Part shown: piece by piece, positions 19,072-27,834 of the stretch | Layout: each line of letters begins with the position of its first letter | Numbering within the stretch: the first letter of the stretch is position 1 | Assembly (NCBI RefSeq): GCF_014395425.1 | Contig: NZ_CP060711.1 | Coordinates: 2,480,001-2,544,000 of the forward strand | From: Thermomonas brevis | GTDB taxonomy: Bacteria; Pseudomonadota; Gammaproteobacteria; Xanthomonadales; Xanthomonadaceae | Reading direction: 5' to 3' | DNA length: 64,000 bases | The notes under the pieces: generated by a model | The model's input: only the letters and a program-made list of their open reading frames with translations | What the model was told of the DNA's origin: nothing | Database searches by the model: none | Program-made: the position numbers and the translations under genes

Positions 19072-19077
19072 ATTGTA
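19072..19077 (-). promoter_or_regulatory. Predicted -10 box for leaderless dusB mRNA
   Basis: TACAATGCGCGCATG is identical over 15 bases to the ABC-F start region at 11049-11063. The hexamer is exactly six bases from the ATG. Confidence 0.55.
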
Positions 19078-19177
19078 GGCCGCGGCCCGCGGCAGGGCCG
19101 CACGATGCCGGCTGCCGGGAGCGGCGAAGTGAACTTATGATGGAGCGGTCGCGAGGGGCGACGACGGGGACACGACG

Positions 19178-20023
19178 ATGACGAAACGATGGATCGCGGC
19201 CGTGCTGGCCGCGGGCCTGCTGGCCTGCAACCTGGCGTTCGCGCAGGCCAAGGACGTGAGCGAGCTGGCGTGGGTCGAGGGGCCGACCACCGCGCAGATC
19301 GCCGGCAAGGCGACGCTGAAGGTGCCGGAGGGCTACGCCTTCCTCGATCCGGCCGGCGCGCGCGAGTTCAACCGGCTGACCGAGAACCCGGATTCCGGCG
19401 TCGACGAATACGTGCTGGCCAAGGACGACCTGTCCTGGGTGGCGTTCTTCACCTTCGATCCGGTCGGCTACGTGAAGGACGACGAGAAGCTCGAGGCCGA
19501 CGACCTGCTGAAGTCGGTCACCGAGGGCACCGAGGAATCCAACGAGGAGCGCAAGCGCAACGGCTGGGATGCGGTGCACGTCACCGGCTGGGCGTTCAAG
19601 CCGCAGTACGACGGCGGGATCAAGTCGCTGGAGTGGGCATTCCGGCTCAAGGGCGAGCATTCCAAGGGCGAGAGCGTCAACTACAACACCCGCCTGCTGG
19701 GGCGGCGCGGGGTGATGCAGGTGCTGCTGGTGACGGGGCAGGACGGCTTGCAGGCGTCGGTGGCCGACTTCAAGGCGCGGCTGCCCGGCTTCTCCTTCAA
19801 CGACGGCGACCGCTACGCCGATTTCCGCCCCGGCGACCACGTGGCCGAATACGGGCTGGCGGCGCTGGTCACCGGCGGCGCGGCGGCGGTCGCGGCGAAG
19901 AAGGGCGTGTTCGCGGCCATCGGCATCTTCCTGCTGAAGATGTGGAAGGTGCTGTTGGTGGGGCTGGCCGGCGGATTCGCCGCCATCCGCAAGTTCTTCG
20001 GCGGCAAGGGCGCGCAGTCCTGA
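19178..20023 (+). CDS. DUF2167 membrane-anchored protein
   Basis: This is a 281-residue protein with a signal peptide (IAAVLAAGLLACNLAFAQ-A). The DUF2167 domain spans about residues 28-230: WVEGPTTAQIAGKATLKVP, FLDPAGAREFNRLTENPD, FFTFDPVGYVKDDE and GWAFKPQYD. The C-terminus has a small Ala-rich hydrophobic stretch and a second helix (VFAAIGIFLLKMWKVLLVGLA), so it is probably anchored at that end. The biochemical role of DUF2167 is unknown. TATGAT at 19136-19141 could be its -10. Two small genes follow with overlaps, making a three-gene unit with a DnaJ-domain protein. Confidence 0.88.
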   Translation: MTKRWIAAVLAAGLLACNLAFAQAKDVSELAWVEGPTTAQIAGKATLKVPEGYAFLDPAGAREFNRLTENPDSGVDEYVLAKDDLSWVAFFTFDPVGYVKDDEKLEADDLLKSVTEGTEESNEERKRNGWDAVHVTGWAFKPQYDGGIKSLEWAFRLKGEHSKGESVNYNTRLLGRRGVMQVLLVTGQDGLQASVADFKARLPGFSFNDGDRYADFRPGDHVAEYGLAALVTGGAAAVAAKKGVFAAIGIFLLKMWKVLLVGLAGGFAAIRKFFGGKGAQS

Positions 20024-20688
20024 ACCTGCCCGCCGCCGAGACGCTGCTGCTGCCGGGCATCGCGGCGTTCTACCTGTACGACAGCGCGCTGCTGCTGTAC
20101 GCCGACGAGGTGGTGTTCGCCCGGCCGCTGCGCCGCTGGCGGGCGGCGCTGGGCGAGGGCGCGACCTGGCAGGGCCGCTTCCTGGCGTTCCCGGCGCTGT
20201 TCGCGCCGGGCGCGCCGGTGTTCCGCGCGGTCTGGAGCGAAGGCGGCCGGACCGCCCGCGCGCCGGCGACCGAGCGCGTGCTGGGCGTGCTGCGCCCGCT
20301 GCGCTGGGCGGCCTGGCTGGTGGCGTTCGCGCTGTTCGCGCTGGTGCCGCTGGCGCTGCTGCTGCACGCGTCGCAGGGATGGCTGCTGGGCCTGCTGGCG
20401 CTGATCTACCTGCCCACGCTGCTGGCGGTGGCGCATCTTGCGCGGCACCGCGCGGCGCTGGGGCTGGCCTGGGGCGAACTGGCCGCGATCGCCTTCGACG
20501 TGCTGGCCTGCCCGCCGTTCGCGCTCAACCTGGTGCGGCGGGTGACGCTGCGCTGCGGCTTGGCGCAGCCCGCGGCGGCGTTCGCCGACGCGGTGCTGGA
20601 CGCGGCGTCGCGGGCGCGGCTGGAGCGGGCGCTGGAAGCGCGGCGCGCGCTGCTGGCGGACGACGGCGGCGCGGAGGATTCGGCATGA
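20020..20688 (+). CDS. Membrane protein of unknown family, probable CTG start
   Basis: This is a 222-residue protein with an N-terminal hydrophobic segment (LLLPGIAAFYLYDSALLLY) and two further helices near residues 90-145. No known domain is recognised. The frame has no ATG, GTG or TTG before 20110, which would remove the first helix. A CTG at 20020 overlaps the preceding stop as CTGA and has AAGGG nine bases upstream, so I chose it. It lies between the DUF2167 gene and a DnaJ-domain gene, overlapping both. It is probably an inner-membrane partner of the DUF2167 protein, by position only. Confidence 0.65.
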   Translation: MNLPAAETLLLPGIAAFYLYDSALLLYADEVVFARPLRRWRAALGEGATWQGRFLAFPALFAPGAPVFRAVWSEGGRTARAPATERVLGVLRPLRWAAWLVAFALFALVPLALLLHASQGWLLGLLALIYLPTLLAVAHLARHRAALGLAWGELAAIAFDVLACPPFALNLVRRVTLRCGLAQPAAAFADAVLDAASRARLERALEARRALLADDGGAEDSA

Positions 20689-21020
20689 CCTGGGTGGAAG
20701 CGGCCTCCATCGCCGCCGGGCTGGCCATCGGCTACTGGCTGGTGTCGGTGTTCACGCGGCGGCCTGACGAGGATGCGGATGCGGGCATGCCGCCGCCGGA
20801 ATTCGATGCGCAAACCGGCGGCGTCGAACGCCCGTGGCACGAGGTGCTGGACGTGTCCGAATGGGCCTCGGACGAGGAGGTCGCGGCGGCCTACCGCGCC
20901 AAGGCCGCGCAGTACCACCCGGACAAGGTGGCGACGATGGGGCCGGAAATCCGCGCTTTGGCCGCGCTGAAGATGGCCGAGATCAACGCCGCCTGGCGCG
21001 ACGCGCGTCGCCGCCGCTAG
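20685..21020 (+). CDS. Membrane-anchored DnaJ-domain protein
   Basis: This 111-residue protein has one N-terminal membrane helix (AASIAAGLAIGYWLVSVF) and a C-terminal J domain: WHEVLDVSEWASDEEVAAAYR, the HPD motif in YHPDK, then helix IV. It should stimulate a Hsp70 ATPase at the membrane surface. It lacks the Gly/Phe and zinc-finger regions of DnaJ. The start overlaps the upstream stop by ATGA. The gene is convergent with recQ, with 12 bases between stops. Confidence 0.85.
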   Translation: MTWVEAASIAAGLAIGYWLVSVFTRRPDEDADAGMPPPEFDAQTGGVERPWHEVLDVSEWASDEEVAAAYRAKAAQYHPDKVATMGPEIRALAALKMAEINAAWRDARRRR

Positions 21021-21032
21021 CGCGGCACGCCG

Positions 21033-22850
<1,818 letters not shown>

Positions 22851-22856
22851 GCCGCA

Positions 22857-22862
22857 AGGGTA
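22857..22862 (-). promoter_or_regulatory. Weak predicted -10 box for leaderless recQ mRNA
   Basis: TACCCT sits six bases from the ATG at 22850. It matches the consensus less well than the others, and only its position supports it. Confidence 0.3.
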
Positions 22863-22927
22863 GCAAGCGGGAGCGATGCCGCCATCGGGCATCGCCTCGA
22901 AAGCGATCAGGATTCCCGCATTGCGAG

Positions 22928-23012
22928 GTCAGCCGGCGGGCGGGCGCCAGCCTTCCAAGTCGCTCCCCGATACTCGCTTGGTTGGAAGGCTGGCGCCCGC
23001 CCGCCGGCTGAC
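22928..23012. repeat. Long inverted repeat between dps and recQ (31-base perfect arms)
   Basis: GTCAGCCGGCGGGCGGGCGC... at 22928-22958 is the exact reverse complement of 22982-23012, with a 23-base loop. It begins 15 bases after the dps stop. There is no U-run on either side, so it looks more like a REP/MITE-type palindrome than a simple terminator, though it could attenuate readthrough from dps into recQ. Confidence 0.88.
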
Positions 23013-23026
23013 TCAGACGATGCCGC

Positions 23027-23569
23027 TTACTGCAACAGCGAACGCAGCATCCACGCGTTCTTCTCGTGGACGTTCAGGCGCTGGGTCAGCAGGTCGGTGG
23101 TGGGATCGTCGCCGGCGTCGTCGGCGATCTTCAGCGCCTTGCGCGCGGTGCGGCAGACCGCTTCGTTGCCGGCCACCAGCTGGCGCACCATTTCGCGCCA
23201 GTCGGCGGTGTCGGTCAGGCCCGCTTCCTCCTTGATCGAGGTGAGGCGGGTGAACTCGCCGTAGCTGGCCGGCGCGTTGAAGCCCAGCGCGCGGGTGCGC
23301 TCGGCGATCTCGTCCAGCGCGTTCCACTGCTCGGTGTACTGGCCCTCGAACATCAGGTGCAGGCTGTTGAACATCGCGCCGGTGATGTTCCAGTGGAAGT
23401 TGTGGGTCTTCAGGTACAGGGTGAAGGCATCGGCCAGCACGTGCGCCAGGCCGTCGGCGATCTTGCGGCGGTCGGCCGCCGAAATGCCGATGTCGATGCC
23501 GGGGGCGCCGTCCGCATGTGCGGCGGGCGCGGCCTTGCCAGTCTTGCCGGTGGAGCTTTTCTTGGCCAT
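23027..23569 (-). CDS. dps: Dps-family ferritin-like DNA-protection protein
   Basis: This 180-residue four-helix-bundle protein has ferroxidase ligands in THNFHWNITG (His) and FEGQYTEQWNALDEIAER (Asp/Glu). The first 25 residues are Lys/Ala-rich (MAKKSSTGKTGKAAP), the kind of tail with which Dps binds DNA. It should form a 12-mer that oxidises and stores iron and shields DNA in stationary phase or under peroxide. AGAGGA stands before the ATG at 23569, which I prefer to an upstream start. No OxyR site was identified by eye. Confidence 0.93.
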   Translation of the reverse strand: MAKKSSTGKTGKAAPAAHADGAPGIDIGISAADRRKIADGLAHVLADAFTLYLKTHNFHWNITGAMFNSLHLMFEGQYTEQWNALDEIAERTRALGFNAPASYGEFTRLTSIKEEAGLTDTADWREMVRQLVAGNEAVCRTARKALKIADDAGDDPTTDLLTQRLNVHEKNAWMLRSLLQ

Positions 23570-23653
23570 GGGGACGTCCTCTCGGGTGGGCTTGGGCGAC
23601 AATAAACCGCCGCCACGTTGCGGGGAAATGAAACCTTACTACTCCAGGGATCG

Positions 23654-26600
23654 ATGGAAGCTATCGGAGCCGAAGCAAAATCCGCCTCCAGGCAGGCCCG
23701 GCGCGCCATCGACGGCGCGCTGACCCGCGACCGCGGCCGCCTGCTCGGCCTGTGGTCGAAGTGGAACGCGAAGCCGGGCGATGCGGCCCTGCGCGACGCG
23801 TTCTCGGCGAAGCTGCAGGCGTCGGTGGCCGAACGCGAGCGCCGCGCCGCCGCGCTGCCGTCGGCGACGGTCGATGCGGCGCTGCCCATCGCCGCGCATG
23901 CCGACGAGATTGTCGACCTGATCCGCAGCCACCAGGTGGTGGTGATCGCCGGCGAAACCGGCAGCGGCAAGACCACCCAGTTGCCCAAGCTCTGCCTGCT
24001 GGCCGGGCGCGGCGCGGCGGGCATGGTCGGCTGCACCCAGCCGCGCCGGATCGCCGCGCGCTCGGTGGCGCGGCGCGTGGCCGAGGAGCTGCAGGTGCCG
24101 CTGGGCGGCGCGGTCGGCTTCCAGGTGCGCTTCAACGACGCGGTGGGCGACACCACCGCGATCAAGTTCATGACCGACGGCATCCTGCTGGCGGAAATCC
24201 AGAACGATCGCTGGCTGTCGAAGTACGACACGCTGATCATCGACGAGGCGCACGAGCGCAGCCTCAACATCGACTTCCTGCTCGGCTACCTGAAGCAGCT
24301 GCTGCCGAAGCGGCCCGACCTGAAGCTGGTGGTGACTTCCGCCACCATCGATACCGCCCGCTTCGCCGCGCATTTCGGCGATGCGCCGGTGGTCAGCGTG
24401 GAAGGACGCGGGTATCCGGTCGAGGTGCGCTATCGGCCGCTGGAAGGCGAGGGCGGACATGCCGATGCGCCTGCGTCCGGGGCCGCGGGCGGCGAAGGCG
24501 GGCAGCGCACGATCGTCGACGGCATCGTCGCCGCCTGCGACGAGATTCAGCGGGAGAAGGGCATCGGCGACGTGCTGATCTTCCTGCCCGGCGAGCGCGA
24601 GATCCGCGACGCCCACCAGGCGCTGGAGAAGCGCAAGTACCGCCACACCGAAGTGCTGCCGCTGTACGCGCGGCTGTCGGCGAAGGACCAGGACCGGGTA
24701 TTCCACCCCGGTCCGCAGCGGCGCATCGTGCTGGCGACCAACGTGGCGGAAACCTCGCTGACGGTGCCGCGCATCCACTACGTGGTCGATCCCGGCGTGG
24801 CGCGGGTGAAGCGCTACAGCCCGCGGCAGAAGTTGGACCGCCTGCACATCGAGGACGTGTCGCAGGCCAGCGCCAACCAGCGTGCCGGCCGCTGCGGGCG
24901 CATCGCGCCTGGCGTGTGCATCCGCCTGTATTCGGAAGCGGATTTCGCGTCGCGGCCCGAGTTCACCGATCCGGAAATCCGCCGCGCCGCGCTGGCGGGC
25001 GTGATTCTGCGCATGCTGGCGCTGGGCCTCGGCGACATCGAGAATTTCCCGTTCCTCGAACCGCCCGATCCGCGCGCGATCGCTGACGGCTGGCAGCAGT
25101 TGAACGAACTCGGCGCGGTCGATGCGGATCGCAAGCTCACCGCCATCGGCAGGACGATGGCGAAGCTGCCGGTGGACGTGAAGTTGGCGCGCATGCTGGT
25201 GGCCGCGCAGGCGCACGGCGTGCTGCGCGAGATGCTGGTGATCGCCAGCTTCCTCGGCATCCAGGACCCGCGCGAGCGCCCGGCCGACGCGCGCGCCGCC
25301 GCCGATGCCGCGCATGCGCAGTTCGTCGACGCGAAGTCGGAGTTCGTCGGCATCCTCAAACTGTGGGACGCCTACCGCGTCGCGCACGAGGAGATGACCC
25401 AGTCGCAGCTGCGCAAATGGGCCGACCGCAATTTCCTCGGCTTCCTGCGCCTGCGCGAGTGGTGGGAGCTGCATCGGCAATTGAAGTTGCAATGCGAGGA
25501 GTTGCAATGGGATCGTCATGCCCGCGAAGGCGGGCATCCAGCGTCTTCGGCTTCCGAACAAAAGACACTGGATACGCAGACTCAAGGTCTGCGAAAAGAC
25601 GCCCGCTTTCGCGGGAATGACGAGCAAAAGCAATACGCCGCCCTCCACCGCGCCTTGATCGCCGGCCTGCCCACTCAACTCGGCAACCGCGGCGACAAAG
25701 GCCTCTACGACGGCCCGCGTGGCCGCAAGTTCCACCTGTTCCCCGGCTCCAGGCTGGCGAGCAAGCCGCCGCCGTGGCTGCTGTCGGCGACGCTGCTGGA
25801 CACCGAGAAAGTCTGGGCGATCACCAACGCCGCCATCGAGCCGGACTGGGCAATTGCCGAATTGCCGCACCTGCTGGCCCGCCGCCACCACGACCCGCAC
25901 TGGTCGCGTTCGCAGGGCCGCGTCGTCGGCAGCGAGCAGATCAGCCTGTTCGGGCTGGTGCTGGCGCCGAAGAAGCCGGTGCACTACGGCGCGCTGTTTC
26001 CAGAGGAGAGCCGCGCGATCTTCGTGCGCGAGGCGCTGCTGACCGGCGAGATCAACACCCGCAGCGCCTTCCTCGCCCGCAACCTGCGCGCGCTGGAGCT
26101 GGCGCGGCAGGAGGAAGCCAAGCAGCGTCGCGTCGGGCTGGTGGTGGACGAGGACTGGCAGGCCCGCTGGTACCTCGACCGGCTGCCCGCGCACGTGCAC
26201 AACGCGCAGGCGCTGGATGCGTGGTACGCGAAGTTGTCGAAGGACGAGAAGGCGGCGCTGGAGTGGTCGCGCGACGACCTGCTGGTGGCCGACCAGACCG
26301 ACGCCGCGCGCTTCCCCGCCTACCTGCCGCTGGGCGATGCACGGCTTGCGGTGCAGTACCGCTTCGAGCCGGGCGCGGTGGACGACGGCATGACCGTGGC
26401 GGTGCCGCTGCACCTGCTCAACGCGCTGGACGCAGCAAGGCTGTCGTGGCTGGCGCCGGGCTTCGTCGAGGACAAGGCAGCGGCGCTGATCCGCTCGCTG
26501 CCGAAGGCGCTGCGGCGCAACTTCGTGCCCGCGCCGGACTTCGCACGCGCCTTCGCCGAGGCGTTTGCGCAGCCGGACGCGGATTCCATCGAGGGCGCGC

Positions 26601-26929
26601 TGGCGAAATTCCTGAAGAAGCTCTCGGGCGTCGAGGTGTCCGCGCTGGATTTCGACGCCGCCGCCATCGAGCCGCACCTGCGTGCGAACCTGCGGCTGCT
26701 GGATGTCCCTGCTCCTCCCCTTGCCCGCGAAGCGGGGAGGGGAGGTCGGGAGGGGGTGCTGTGCGCGAAGAGCACCCCTCCCCAACCCTCCCCTTGCGCG
26801 CTGCGCAGAGGGAGGGCGTTGTCCTGGCCGAATCGCGCGACCTCGACGACCTGCGCGCCCGCTTCGGCGAACGCGCCGCGCAGGCGTTCGCCCGCCATGC
26901 GGCGCAGGGCATGGCGAAGTCGGGCATGA
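23654..26929 (+). CDS. hrpA: ATP-dependent RNA helicase HrpA, N-terminal part before frame break
   Basis: This is a DEAH-box helicase. Walker A is GETGSGKTTQ, motif II DEAHERS, motif III SATID, then IVLATNVAETSLT and the QRAGRCGR motif, followed by the helicase-associated domain and the start of the HrpA-specific C-terminal region. Homology runs to about 26706 (NLRLLDV). After that the frame reads a palindromic repeat and ends at 26929 in unrelated Arg/Pro-rich residues, while the true C-terminus continues in another frame (26818-27795). A second repeat (25514-25622) is translated in frame within the protein. HrpA is normally about 1300 residues; this frame yields 1091. The function may be partly or wholly lost. 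Confidence 0.85.
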   Translation: MEAIGAEAKSASRQARRAIDGALTRDRGRLLGLWSKWNAKPGDAALRDAFSAKLQASVAERERRAAALPSATVDAALPIAAHADEIVDLIRSHQVVVIAGETGSGKTTQLPKLCLLAGRGAAGMVGCTQPRRIAARSVARRVAEELQVPLGGAVGFQVRFNDAVGDTTAIKFMTDGILLAEIQNDRWLSKYDTLIIDEAHERSLNIDFLLGYLKQLLPKRPDLKLVVTSATIDTARFAAHFGDAPVVSVEGRGYPVEVRYRPLEGEGGHADAPASGAAGGEGGQRTIVDGIVAACDEIQREKGIGDVLIFLPGEREIRDAHQALEKRKYRHTEVLPLYARLSAKDQDRVFHPGPQRRIVLATNVAETSLTVPRIHYVVDPGVARVKRYSPRQKLDRLHIEDVSQASANQRAGRCGRIAPGVCIRLYSEADFASRPEFTDPEIRRAALAGVILRMLALGLGDIENFPFLEPPDPRAIADGWQQLNELGAVDADRKLTAIGRTMAKLPVDVKLARMLVAAQAHGVLREMLVIASFLGIQDPRERPADARAAADAAHAQFVDAKSEFVGILKLWDAYRVAHEEMTQSQLRKWADRNFLGFLRLREWWELHRQLKLQCEELQWDRHAREGGHPASSASEQKTLDTQTQGLRKDARFRGNDEQKQYAALHRALIAGLPTQLGNRGDKGLYDGPRGRKFHLFPGSRLASKPPPWLLSATLLDTEKVWAITNAAIEPDWAIAELPHLLARRHHDPHWSRSQGRVVGSEQISLFGLVLAPKKPVHYGALFPEESRAIFVREALLTGEINTRSAFLARNLRALELARQEEAKQRRVGLVVDEDWQARWYLDRLPAHVHNAQALDAWYAKLSKDEKAALEWSRDDLLVADQTDAARFPAYLPLGDARLAVQYRFEPGAVDDGMTVAVPLHLLNALDAARLSWLAPGFVEDKAAALIRSLPKALRRNFVPAPDFARAFAEAFAQPDADSIEGALAKFLKKLSGVEVSALDFDAAAIEPHLRANLRLLDVPAPPLAREAGRGGREGVLCAKSTPPQPSPCALRRGRALSWPNRATSTTCAPASANAPRRRSPAMRRRAWRSRA
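25514..25622. repeat. Palindromic repeat inside hrpA, same family as in the ABC-F gene
   Basis: The outer arms start CGTCATGCCCGCGAAGGCGGG and end in the complementary GCGGGAATGACG. A small internal hairpin, GCAGAC/GTCTGC, is an addition relative to the ABC-F copy. In frame it adds about 36 residues reading HAREGGHPA ... KTLD ... RGNDEQK. Confidence 0.85.
26708..26816. repeat. GC-rich palindromic element that breaks the hrpA frame
   Basis: Three hairpins stand in a row. CTCCCC...TTGCCCGC pairs with GCGGGGAGGGGAG. GGGTGCT pairs with AGCACCC around GTGCGCGAAG. CCCTCCCCTTGCGC pairs with GCGCAGAGGGAGGG. The resident protein frame changes from 2 to 1 across it, as expected for an insertion of 3n+2 bases. 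The pyrimidine-rich CCCTCCCC style is a common xanthomonad dispersed repeat. Confidence 0.75.
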
Positions 26930-27795
26930 CCACATTTCCGGAAACGCCAGTTCCCGTGTCGGTGCCGGGCGCGGGCGGCGTGCCGGCGTATCCCGCCTTG
27001 CAGGACGACGGCGACGCCGTCTCGCTGGCCCTGCACGCCCAGCGCGCCGTCGCCGAGCGCCTGCACCCGCAGGGCGTGCGCCGGCTGCTGGCGATCGCGC
27101 TGGCCGACAGGATGAAGCAGGCGCGCAAGCAGCTGCCGGTGCAGCCGAAGATTTCGCTGCTGTACGCCGCCATCGAGTCCGCCGCGCCGCGCAGGGACGG
27201 CCTGAAGGACGCCGACCGCCTGCGCGCCGACCTGGTCGACGGCGCCTTCGCCGCGCTGGCCGCGGACGATCTGCTGGAGGTGCGCGATGCCGAAGCCTTC
27301 GCGCAGCGCCGCGACGCCATCGGCAAGGCGCTGTTCGGCGAAGCCATGCAGCGCCTGAAGCAGGCCGACACCATCCTCGGCCTGGTCGCCGAAGTGCGCG
27401 CGAAGCTGGAGTCGAAGCTGATCGGCTGGGCCCGCGCCAACCTCGACGACATGCAGGCGCAGCTCGACGCGCTGGCCGCCCCCGGCTTCCTGCGCGACAC
27501 CCCGGCCACCGCGCTGGCCGAATACCCGCGCTGGCTGAAGGCGCTGTCCCTGCGCGCCGAACGCGCCCAGCGCGATCCGGCGCGCGACCAGCAGCGCATG
27601 CTGGAGCTGGCCCCGTTCGCCGCCGCGCTGGCCGCCGCCGACCCGGCCGATCCCGAGGCCCGCGCGCTGCGCTGGGAGCTGGAGGAGCTGCGCGTCTCGC
27701 TGTTCGCGCAGGAGCTGGGCGCGAAGGGCGGCGTCTCGCCGAAGCGGTTGGCGGCACGGATGGAACGCCTGCGTTCCACCGGTGGCCGCGGCTGA
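26818..27795 (+). pseudogene. hrpA: HrpA C-terminal region (DUF3418) in a shifted frame
   Basis: The frame VVLAESRDLDDLRARFGERAAQ... continues directly where HrpA homology stops in the preceding frame. It covers the last 325 residues of the HrpA-specific DUF3418 region, including LHPQGVRRLLAIALADRMKQARKQLP, FLRDTPATALAEYPRWLKAL and a C-terminus ending RMERLRSTGG. The first internal ATG is at 26911, but no Shine-Dalgarno is evident. It is most likely the detached tail of a disrupted hrpA. A sequencing error inside the repeat could equally create the break. Confidence 0.8.
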
Positions 27796-27822
27796 TTGCT
27801 GGCCGCTTCATGCGCGTCCCGC

Positions 27823-27828
27823 TACTGT
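27823..27828 (+). promoter_or_regulatory. Weak predicted -10 box for leaderless relA mRNA
   Basis: TACTGT lies exactly six bases before the ATG at 27835. The consensus match is weak and the position is the main support. Confidence 0.3.
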
Positions 27829-27834
27829 AGTTCC

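Noticed and set aside
26690..26830. Programmed ribosomal frameshift in hrpA
   Set aside because: No slippery heptamer was seen at the break, and the intervening sequence is a known repeat type rather than conserved coding sequence.
23639..27811. A 1390-codon antisense frame opposite hrpA
   Set aside because: Same cause: Arg/Ala/Gly-rich shadow of a helicase gene with clear motifs on the plus strand.
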